Assembly: GCA_026417845.1 (NCBI GenBank)
Contig: JAOACM010000234.1
Coordinates: 1 to 7,096 of the forward strand
Source: Planctomycetota bacterium
GTDB lineage: Bacteria; Planctomycetota; SZUA-567; H5-PLA8; CALKMO01
Reading direction: 5' to 3'
DNA: 7,096 bases
Notes under the pieces: model-generated
The model's database searches: none
What the model saw: the letters and a program-made list of their open reading frames with translations, nothing else
What the model was told of the DNA's origin: nothing
In this document: piece by piece, positions 1 through 6,369 of the stretch
Layout of the letters: the number at the start of each line of letters is the position of its first letter
How positions within the stretch are numbered: the stretch's first letter is position 1
Translations under genes and position numbers: made by a program

Positions 1-2415
1 GTACCTGGCTGCAACATCGCTCCATGCCGCCCCGGGCGTATTCGCGAACGCGACGGCTTCCTTCAGCTCGCCCCTGGCGGCTTTTTCTTCGGGCGATTCG
101 GCCGTATCCGTATCTTTGTTGTCATTGCTGTCTCCGACGATGCGACGCCACAGGCCGGTGACGTGTCCGATATTGTCGAAGGCCAGGATGTACGTTACGG
201 TGCCCGCTATGATCAGGGCGCCCAGTATCCCCATCATGATGCCAAATGCGTGGCTGCGGGCGCGTTTGCTTTCGCGTTTCCTCTTCGCCTTTTCCTGCTC
301 GCGCGATGCCCCTCCGGCACTTCCGGTTTCCGACGGTTTCGCCCTCCCCTGCGAAATGCCGGGCATGTCGAGATACACGGGTTCCTCATAGATTATTTCG
401 CTACCGGCGCCGGTTCCGCTTCCGGCGGGTTGGGGTTGCGCGGTCGCGGCCGTCGGGGCGCCGCCCGCCGCGACCGTCTTCCGGGCGGAGGCTGGCGCGC
501 GCGACGTGGGCTGCGCCGCCTGGGCACCTTGGGCGCGCGACGATGGAGGGGGACGGCTTCCTTCTGAAGACGCTTCCCCCCGATGCGCGGCCGACCTGAC
601 CTCTGGGGCGCCGGAACCGGACTTCGGCCCTGCGAGGTCGGCCCGGCGGATCCCGGGGGATGTGGCGGCGCTTCCGACCGGCGCTGCCGGTCCGGAGACA
701 GGGGCCTGATCCGGGGGCGCCTGGTGGTGGATGGCCGGTATCCTCGATCTCGAATCCGCGTGCGTCCTGAGTTTGCGGTGCGGCTGCCTCGCCGTCCATC
801 GGGACGCCCGCGGAGGGGATGGTCGCGAGGCGGATGTCGCCGCAGTCTGCCCGGACGAGGCGGGCGCCGACTCCGCAGCTTTCACAGCCGCCAGCCCTCC
901 GCTCGGCAACGTCGGCACATCGGGGGCTCCGGCGATTATCGCCGCCCGCGTCCGGAAAAGGTCATCCCGCAGTTCCTCCGCGGACGCGTATCTGTCCTCC
1001 GGCTCCTTCGAGAGCATCTTTTCCACTATGCGGCTCAGGTATGGCGGAATATTCGGATCCAGCGCCGCCACCGGCAGGAGGTCCTCGGCCGCCACCCGCA
1101 TCAGCACCTCGAGCGCGCTGTTCCCCGAGTATGGCGCGCGCCCGGTGAGCGCGAAGTACATGACGGCGCCGAGGCTGTAGATGTCTGTGCGCTCATCCCC
1201 GCGGGATTCGTCTACCGCCATCTCCGGGGCCAGGAAGAGCGGGACGGCATCCTCGCCGGAATCGCGGAGCATTGCCTGTACGTTGGCTGCCACGTTCTTC
1301 GGCAATCCCATCCCGGACAGCCTGGCGACGCCGTCGTTCCCGAGGAGTATATGCGAAGGCTTGATGTCGCCGTGGAAGAATCCGCGGTCGTGGGCGTATG
1401 TCAGCGCCTCCGAGATTTGTATCGCGCAATCTACGGCCTCGAGAGGTTTCATCGGGCCGCGCGTTTCCACGCACCTCCTGAGCGATTCCCCCTCGATATA
1501 TTCCATAGCCACATAGGCGCGCTGCCAGAACGATCCGACCTCGATGGTCTTCTGAAGGTTGGGATGCTCAAGCTGGGAAACGAACGTTCCGGCGGATATC
1601 CACCGGCGCATCCTGGTCTCATCCTGGCTTTCCTGTGCAGAGAGAACCTTCAGGCATACGGTGGTGCCAGTCGGGATGTGCCTCGCCTTGTAAAGTGCTC
1701 CCGTGGCATCGCCGCCCAGTCTGGCGAGGACCTCGTAGGGCCCTATCTGATTGGCCGGTTTTACGGCCGCCGTGGGGGAGGGCCGCCCGGTCGCCTGTTC
1801 TTCGGCAGCAGGCAGGTCATGCTTCGGCGGCCCGGAGGCGATCGGCTCTATCCACACGGTCCTCCCCACCTCGACCGGATGCCTCGCCCTCGCCTCCGGC
1901 CCTTCCGATGCCGATATCCAGTTGGTCGTCCCGCATCGCGGGCAGCGGAAGCTCGCCCCGACGCGCGCGTTGGAGACGTTGAACCAGGCGCTGCATCCGG
2001 TGCAGCAGGCCATCCGCTTGCCCTGCGCCTGGAGTATCGCGTGGACCTGATGGGGCCTCAGCGCCCCGCGTTCGACCAGCAACTCGCCGAGCCTTTTCGG
2101 CCTCTCTCCCCGAGCGTCGGCCTCCCGTTGTATCTTCAGGCATGCCTCGACGGCATCGGGCAGGCAGAATTTCCACCTTATTGCGATCTCGCCGAAGAGC
2201 CCGCCCTTAAGCGAATGCTGGCCCTCCAGCACGGCGCGAACCTGGTCCGGCGTCATGTAGCCCTTGGCCGCCAATATCTCCCCCAGCCGGGGGACCTTTT
2301 TCCCGGCGGCCTCCAAGCTCCTCTGTATGGCGAGGCATTCTTCGACCTGCTCGGGCAGCACGAAGTGCCCCCGTACTGCCATCGTCCCGAATAAGGTATC
2401 GCGTATCGTGGCCAT
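1..2415 (-). CDS. Membrane-anchored Ser/Thr protein kinase-like protein with N-terminal tandem repeats and zinc ribbon, probable pseudokinase (C-terminus beyond window)
   Basis: The frame is open for 805 codons from ATG at 2415 to the window edge. An AGGA (2425-2422) lies 6 nt before the start and a promoter-like pair lies further upstream. Residues 8-66 and 73-131 are two ungapped copies of one repeat (offset 65; 29 of 59 identical by hand count; LFG, RLGE and PxQV conserved). A zinc ribbon follows with C138/C141 and C158/C161. The kinase fold spans about 226-487: Gly-loop LGGDATG, VAIK-type Lys K256 (VCLKVL), HPNL, catalytic loop HGD350IK352PSH355, APE 396-398, helix-F D411 in DIYSLG, and R475. 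Key residues are missing: alpha-C Glu is A275, the metal-binding Asn is H355, and DFG is G368-M-G. About 490-720 is Ala/Pro/Ser-rich linker. A Lys/Arg cluster then precedes a membrane helix (about 724-745), which puts the kinase in the cytoplasm and the tail outside. The fold is certain; the lack of activity is inferred. Confidence 0.93.
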   Translation of the reverse strand, partial: MATIRDTLFGTMAVRGHFVLPEQVEECLAIQRSLEAAGKKVPRLGEILAAKGYMTPDQVRAVLEGQHSLKGGLFGEIAIRWKFCLPDAVEACLKIQREADARGERPKRLGELLVERGALRPHQVHAILQAQGKRMACCTGCSAWFNVSNARVGASFRCPRCGTTNWISASEGPEARARHPVEVGRTVWIEPIASGPPKHDLPAAEEQATGRPSPTAAVKPANQIGPYEVLARLGGDATGALYKARHIPTGTTVCLKVLSAQESQDETRMRRWISAGTFVSQLEHPNLQKTIEVGSFWQRAYVAMEYIEGESLRRCVETRGPMKPLEAVDCAIQISEALTYAHDRGFFHGDIKPSHILLGNDGVARLSGMGLPKNVAANVQAMLRDSGEDAVPLFLAPEMAVDESRGDERTDIYSLGAVMYFALTGRAPYSGNSALEVLMRVAAEDLLPVAALDPNIPPYLSRIVEKMLSKEPEDRYASAEELRDDLFRTRAAIIAGAPDVPTLPSGGLAAVKAAESAPASSGQTAATSASRPSPPRASRWTARQPHRKLRTHADSRSRIPAIHHQAPPDQAPVSGPAAPVGSAATSPGIRRADLAGPKSGSGAPEVRSAAHRGEASSEGSRPPPSSRAQGAQAAQPTSRAPASARKTVAAGGAPTAATAQPQPAGSGTGAGSEIIYEEPVYLDMPGISQGRAKPSETGSAGGASREQEKAKRKRESKRARSHAFGIMMGILGALIIAGTVTYILAFDNIGHVTGLWRRIVGDSNDNKDTDTAESPEEKAARGELKEAVAFANTPGAAWSDVAARY

Positions 2416-2452
2416 GATATGTCCTGCCGATCCCTCCCATCCCTTGCCAGGA

Positions 2453-2482
2453 AGTATACGCAAACGGACGGCGTTCGCTCAA
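2453..2482 (-). promoter_or_regulatory. Sigma70-like promoter for the kinase-like gene
   Basis: Read on the minus strand, TTGAGC (2482-2477) and TATACT (2458-2453) are separated by 18 nt. The -10 matches TATAAT at 5 of 6 positions and the -35 matches TTGACA at 4 of 6. Transcription would start near 2446, giving a leader of about 30 nt before the ATG at 2415, which contains the AGGA ribosome site. This is a match by eye; spacing and position are good, but sigma-factor use in this organism is unknown. Confidence 0.5.
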
Positions 2483-2530
2483 GTCATTTGCGGCCCGCGG
2501 GGATGCGCGGCGGGAGTCAGCGGCGGGGCC

Positions 2531-2559
2531 TTGTAAATGTCTCCGGGAGGAAGTAGAGT
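2531..2559 (+). promoter_or_regulatory. Sigma70-like promoter for the zinc-ribbon operon
   Basis: TTGTAA (2531-2536) and TAGAGT (2554-2559) are 17 nt apart, each matching 4 of 6 consensus bases. A transcript starting near 2566 would have a leader of about 43 nt to the ATG at 2609. It would also exclude the upstream in-frame ATG at 2537. With the leftward promoter at 2453-2482, this makes the 193-base gap a divergent control region. Confidence 0.35.
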
Positions 2560-2595
2560 ATCTTCGTGCAGGCTTCCGGCGACCGGTTTTTCGGC

Positions 2596-2602
2596 AAAGG
2601 GA
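2596..2602 (+). promoter_or_regulatory. Ribosome binding site that fixes the start of the zinc-ribbon gene
   Basis: AAAGGGA ends 6 nt before the ATG at 2609. The longer alternative start at 2537 has only a poor purine stretch in front, lies inside the promoter-like element, and would add 24 residues with no recognisable domain. The 2609 start is therefore preferred. Confidence 0.7.
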
Positions 2603-2608
2603 ATCGTT

Positions 2609-4087
2609 ATGAACGTCCCCTCTCGAATACGGTGTCCGCGCTGCGCCACTCAGGTCAAGGCGGGGAAACAATATTGTCCGAGTTGCGGAAAAGACCTGGC
2701 GCCTCCCGCCGAGACCGCCTCCCATATCTCTGCGCCCGCCGGGGAGAAACCCGGAGCGGCCAGACAGGCGCCCGCCGGGGCGGAGGTCAGACCGGCCGCG
2801 CGTCAGACGCGGGCGATCCCGCCGGCGGATCGCTCCAGCAAAAAACTGTGCGCCGTATGTCTCCAGTCGTTCCCCGAAAGCAACGTGGAAGTGGTTGATG
2901 GGCGTACGGTGTGCAAACAGTGTATGGACGTATTGCGGACCAAGAAAGTCAAGACCAGAGAACACGCCGAAGCCGCCCCGCAAGGCGCCGGCAGTGCGGC
3001 CTCCTCTCCCAAGGCGGCGGGAACAGAGGGGAAGGTGGCGGGAGACGCAATGGGAGGTGGGGAGGCGCCCGCTGCCAAGCCGTCCGGTCACGAAAGTCCG
3101 GTCCCCGGCGCGGGGCAGCGAATCCCAACCGCACCAGCGACGGGAGTCCCCGGAGAGGAGAAAGTCTGCACAATTTGCGGACGCACGACCTCGCGCTCCG
3201 AGGAGATAGACGGGAAGATCGTCTGCCCCAGGTGCGTGGCGTCGGGAAAGTTCAAAGGGGGGGCCGAAGCGGCAGGTTCTGAAGGGAGTGGCGCAGCAAC
3301 CCCGTACGGGGGGACCGGGGCGGAATCAGCCCCCGAGCCGGGAGGCAGTAGCGCCCGGGCAGGGATGTCTCCAACCGGTGATTCCGCCGCGACCAGGCCG
3401 AAGCAGCGAGCTGAAGGAGGCAAGACCTGTTCCGTCTGCTGGAATAAATTTCCCGCTGATGAAGTGGTGGTGGAAAACGGCGCGGCGATATGCCGCAAGT
3501 GCATGGAGGCCCGCCGGTCCGGAGCGCTCGGGATATCAGCCGTGGCTGGGGCGGGGAGCGAGGCGGGATCCTCAGCGCTGCCGGGCGCGATGCCTCCGGC
3601 CCGGGCCGCTGGCAGGGTCGGAGGTTCACCGGCCGGAACACACCCCTGCCCATCTGCGGATGCCGGTCCGATGCCGGGAGCGGACGCACCTGTGTCGGGA
3701 GGGACAATCCACGCGCATGAACCGGCAGCTTCCGCGCGCGGCGGGCCGCCTCATCCGGCGAGAGGAGCAGTGCCCTCCGGCGGAAGCGGAACCTCTTCGG
3801 CGGACCATGGCGCAGCACCGGCTGACGGGAAAGGGGAGGCCGCGCACGCGGAAGGAGCAAAGCAGGCGAAGAAGGCCATCCCGCCGGAGGAGCTTAAGGC
3901 TGTCGAGATCAAAAAAGAACCGCCGAGCCTGATCGCGCCGATAATCGCCGGCATCCTTATACTGATTTTCCTGGTCTGGATGCTCATCAGGCTTTTGACG
4001 GCCGCTCCGCAGGAAGAGGCGCCTGGAAAGAAAGGCGGGATGCTGCGGCCCCCCCCGCCTCCTTCAGACATGGAGAAGGCAACGTGA
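2609..4087 (+). CDS. Tail-anchored protein with four zinc ribbons
   Basis: The 492-residue product has no signal peptide. Its N-terminus is a short zinc ribbon (C9/C12, C23/C26). Three related modules follow: C81/C84-C102/C105, C187/C190-C206/C209 and C274/C277-C295/C298. Each has the pattern VCxxC, an acidic or hydrophobic stretch, a DG or NG turn, then VCxxCM/V. Long Ala/Gly/Pro/Ser linkers of uncertain structure separate them. One membrane helix (about 441-460, LIAPIIAGILILIFLVWMLI) lies near the C-terminus, after a Lys-rich segment and before a short Pro-rich tail (PPPPP). The ribbons should therefore be cytoplasmic and tethered to the membrane. Similar CxxC...DGxxVCxxC ribbons occur at the ends of many bacterial membrane proteins, where they are thought to bind zinc and mediate contacts. 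No enzymatic domain is visible, and function is unknown. It is divergent from the kinase-like gene and overlaps the next gene by 4 nt. Confidence 0.88.
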   Translation: MNVPSRIRCPRCATQVKAGKQYCPSCGKDLAPPAETASHISAPAGEKPGAARQAPAGAEVRPAARQTRAIPPADRSSKKLCAVCLQSFPESNVEVVDGRTVCKQCMDVLRTKKVKTREHAEAAPQGAGSAASSPKAAGTEGKVAGDAMGGGEAPAAKPSGHESPVPGAGQRIPTAPATGVPGEEKVCTICGRTTSRSEEIDGKIVCPRCVASGKFKGGAEAAGSEGSGAATPYGGTGAESAPEPGGSSARAGMSPTGDSAATRPKQRAEGGKTCSVCWNKFPADEVVVENGAAICRKCMEARRSGALGISAVAGAGSEAGSSALPGAMPPARAAGRVGGSPAGTHPCPSADAGPMPGADAPVSGGTIHAHEPAASARGGPPHPARGAVPSGGSGTSSADHGAAPADGKGEAAHAEGAKQAKKAIPPEELKAVEIKKEPPSLIAPIIAGILILIFLVWMLIRLLTAAPQEEAPGKKGGMLRPPPPPSDMEKAT

Positions 4088-5220
4088 TACGTGTAAGCCC
4101 GTTGTGGACCGTCGGGAAATTCGCGGTACGGGCGGTCTTGAAGATAAGCGCGGCGCCAATGGCGGCCACGATCCTTGTCGCTGCGCTGTCGGCGGCCGCG
4201 CCCGTCCACGCGGCGGCGCTGGCCGGTTCGCATCCGGTGCTGGACGTGCCGGACGGCGGCGTGCTGCTGGTGAACTTTAACGGGCTGCCGGTCCAGGTCC
4301 GGCTGGCGCATGTCAGGCCGGCCGACGATTCGCGGGCCAGAGTCGCGGGGATGGTCAGGGGACAGTCGGTCCGCCTAGAGTATGCAGAGGAGCTTCGCTG
4401 CGACGACGCGGGCCGGCCAACAGTCTACGTCTTCCTGTCGAACGGGACGCTGCTGAACGTCGAACTGGTCAGAAAGGGGCTGGCGGCCTACGATTATTCA
4501 AAGGCGAGATCGCAGCGCTACCACGCGCATATGGATGCCGCCGAAGCGGCCGCGAAAAAAGAAAAGGCTGGCATGTGGGGGGGAGGAGCTTCGTCCGGCG
4601 GCGGGGCTGCGTCCGGGGCAGGAGGGCCGGGGCCGGCAGGTGCAGGGAGCGGCGCGGGCATAAGCGCGCAGGCGGCGCCGGGAATCGCGGCGCCGAAAGC
4701 CGCCGGACAGGCGATCCCGGCCGGGGGAGTATGCGCTGAGCTGCGCTCAAGCCAGTATCACGCTCCGGGCTGCCGCTACGCCAAGCTCATACCCCCGGGC
4801 AACCTGATCGTCTACGCTTCCCCGGAGAAGGCTGAACAGGCCGGCAAACATCCGTGCTGGATATGTTTCTCCGAGCGGGCCGAGAAGTCGGCCTTCGGGT
4901 CGAAGGACGCCAACCAGAACGCCATCGCGGCTGGCAAGCTCGTCGGGCTGAAGGGCGACAACCTTTTCCATTCCCCCTGCTGCCCGAGGATCAAAAACGC
5001 GCGGCGCGAGGACCTTGCGGGCTTTCAGGCTCCGGGCGAGGCGCAGGCGGCCGGCCGGCTGGCGTGCTTCGAATGCCTCCGGCTGCGCACCCCGCCCGGT
5101 GCGCCCCCCTGCCCGCCGCAGGAGGGTGAGTGCATCGGGCGATGCCCGCCGTACTTCAGGCCGTGCATGCGCGCGCCGGCCGACGCGAGCGGCCTGTGCT
5201 CCGAATGCCAGGGGCGATGA
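4084..5220 (+). CDS. Exported SNase-like protein with two Ada-like metal-binding modules and Cys-rich tail
   Basis: The 378-residue product starts at GTG within GTGA, overlapping the previous stop, with GGAGAAGG at 4072-4079. The start keeps the basic N-region (R3, K12, R16, K20) of a signal peptide; ATG 4159 would lose it. Cleavage is likely after VHA43. Residues 55-165 align with staphylococcal nuclease without gaps across D19-E43: D57 matches D19 and R73 matches R35, but D21 is G59, D40 is R78 and E43 is D81. R111 fits R87. The family ending is clear (LNVELVRKGLAAYDY and EAAAKKEKAGMW). The loop after the active site is shortened, so nuclease activity is doubtful. After a Gly/Ala linker come two modules with identical spacing, H226/C230/C258/C261 and H296/C300/C328/C331, resembling the Ada-type metal-binding fold found beside SNase domains. 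The tail has six Cys (C343, C350, C354, C361, C372, C375). Role unknown, presumably in the envelope. Confidence 0.87.
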   Translation: MIRVSPLWTVGKFAVRAVLKISAAPMAATILVAALSAAAPVHAAALAGSHPVLDVPDGGVLLVNFNGLPVQVRLAHVRPADDSRARVAGMVRGQSVRLEYAEELRCDDAGRPTVYVFLSNGTLLNVELVRKGLAAYDYSKARSQRYHAHMDAAEAAAKKEKAGMWGGGASSGGGAASGAGGPGPAGAGSGAGISAQAAPGIAAPKAAGQAIPAGGVCAELRSSQYHAPGCRYAKLIPPGNLIVYASPEKAEQAGKHPCWICFSERAEKSAFGSKDANQNAIAAGKLVGLKGDNLFHSPCCPRIKNARREDLAGFQAPGEAQAAGRLACFECLRLRTPPGAPPCPPQEGECIGRCPPYFRPCMRAPADASGLCSECQGR

Positions 5221-5282
5221 CGTTGCACAGGTACCTCCGCATATCAGTTCCGATGAGGCGGAGACGCGCCGGACAGATTTCA

Positions 5283-5290
5283 GGGGGAGG
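5283..5290 (+). promoter_or_regulatory. Ribosome binding site of the solute-binding lipoprotein gene
   Basis: GGGGGAGG precedes ATG 5302 by 11 nt, slightly long. An in-frame TGA at 5254-5256 and the absence of another start codon between it and 5302 make this ATG the only reasonable upstream start. Confidence 0.6.
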
Positions 5291-5301
5291 TCTTCCAGAC
5301 A

Positions 5302-6186
5302 ATGGGAAATTCCTTGACAGGGGCACCAGGCTTGAGCGTTTGTAGCTGCGTGCTTACGGCCGTCATCCTGGCCGGGTGCGGCGACAGGGACCGGATCGGC
5401 GCTGGTGGGAGGGAGACGGGCGGAACCGCAGCAACTGCCTCCGCGCTTGATGCGGTGCTTGCCCGCGGGAAACTGATCGCAGGAGTCAGGCGCGATTCGC
5501 CTCCATTCGGCTTCCAGGATGCCGATGGGAACCTGTGGGGCTTTGATGTGGACTTGGCGAGGGCCGTCGCCGGCAGGCTGAAGGTCGGCCTGGAACTGGT
5601 GCCTGTTACTGCCTCCACCCGCCTCGAGAAGCTGAAGTCCGGCGCCGTGGATATGCTTGCCGCATCGTGCACCATAACCCGCGCGCGGGAGGAGGAGGTG
5701 GATTTCTCCGTGCCGTACTTCGCGGACAAGCAGGCCTTCCTTGTGAAAGCGGATTCGCCGGTTGCCGGCTACCTGGATCTGGCCGGGAAGACCGTCGGAG
5801 CCGTCGAGGGATCCACGGCCATGGAAAACGTCCGGATAGTCCAGCCGGATGCGAAGGTGGCCGGCTTCAGGGATTACGGGGAGGCGTTCGCGGCTCTGAA
5901 GGACGGGCGCGTTGACGCCGTCGCGTCTGATTCGATCATCCTCCTGGGTCTAATCAGCGGCGACAAGGCCGGTTACAGGATCGTGGGCAGGTTCGGCTAC
6001 GAACCTTACGGGATCGCCGTCAGGCAGGACGATTCCAGGTGGCGAGACCGGATCAACGGGATACTTATGGACATGTGGGAGGAGGGGGCCCTGCAGCGGC
6101 TATACGAGAGCTGGTTCGGCGAACGCGGCAAATTCCCGGCCGAGATAGATTTCTCCATGACCACATACCCGAAGGGCAGGCGGTAG
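5302..6186 (+). CDS. Amino-acid-type extracellular solute-binding lipoprotein, family 3 (SBP_bac_3)
   Basis: The 294-residue product has a lipoprotein signal ending in lipobox L23-A-G-C26, so it should be anchored by C26 outside the inner membrane. The n-region has no Lys or Arg, which is unusual. The binding domain (about 50-285) carries the family signatures: S66-PPFGF, W79-GFDVDLARAV, T124-ITRAR129EEEVDFSVPYF, L160-AGKTVGAVEGST and D205-AVASD210. By family knowledge R129 should hold the ligand carboxylate and D210 the amino group, so a polar amino acid or related ligand is likely; specificity cannot be read from sequence alone. Length is normal for the family. It lies 81 nt after the SNase-like gene with no terminator between, so co-transcription is plausible. 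No permease or ATPase accompanies it, suggesting a receptor or orphan binding role, or a transporter encoded elsewhere. Confidence 0.92.
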   Translation: MGNSLTGAPGLSVCSCVLTAVILAGCGDRDRIGAGGRETGGTAATASALDAVLARGKLIAGVRRDSPPFGFQDADGNLWGFDVDLARAVAGRLKVGLELVPVTASTRLEKLKSGAVDMLAASCTITRAREEEVDFSVPYFADKQAFLVKADSPVAGYLDLAGKTVGAVEGSTAMENVRIVQPDAKVAGFRDYGEAFAALKDGRVDAVASDSIILLGLISGDKAGYRIVGRFGYEPYGIAVRQDDSRWRDRINGILMDMWEEGALQRLYESWFGERGKFPAEIDFSMTTYPKGRR

Positions 6187-6200
6187 CTTCCGGATATCGG

Positions 6201-6272
6201 GACGTTCCTCGCCGTCCGGCGCCGTTTCGCCGGGCGAAACCGGGCTGGCGGATCGGGATGCGAAGGAACGTC
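6201..6272 (+). other. Nested stem-loop just after the solute-binding gene
   Basis: GACGTTCCTCGC (6201-6212) pairs with 6260-6272 over 12 bp with one bulged A. Inside it, GTTTCGC (6224-6230) and GCGAAAC (6234-6240) form a perfect 7-bp hairpin with a CGG loop. It starts 14 nt after the stop codon. There is no T run, so it is not a standard intrinsic terminator. It may protect the 3' end of the transcript or slow polymerase. The rest of 6187-6369 shows nothing else recognisable. Confidence 0.5.
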
Positions 6273-6369
6273 GCGTTGAAGCGGGCGGGGCACGGGATCG
6301 CTGGCACAGTAGCGTTATTCTCAAGCCATCACGGAAGAGATGCGCAGGAGTGGGCGCGGAGGGCGCAAC

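Noticed and set aside
583..2394. Very long open frame (603 codons) on the plus strand
   Set aside because: It lies antisense to the kinase-like gene, whose protein has clear domains. The plus-strand product is Arg/Pro-rich with no recognisable motif, as expected opposite GC-rich coding DNA.
2537..2608. Upstream ATG that would extend the zinc-ribbon protein by 24 residues
   Set aside because: It has a poor ribosome site and overlaps the promoter-like pair. The ATG at 2609 has a strong, well-spaced site directly before the first zinc ribbon.
3252..4311. Minus-strand open frames of 202 and 186 codons
   Set aside because: They are antisense to the zinc-ribbon and SNase-like genes, with low-complexity Arg/Pro content and no motif.
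6224..6240. Intrinsic terminator
   Set aside because: The perfect 7-bp hairpin has no T run after it, so it is reported as a structure only.
6302..6320. Sigma54-type promoter (TGGCAC)
   Set aside because: The -12 GC element is absent at the required spacing.
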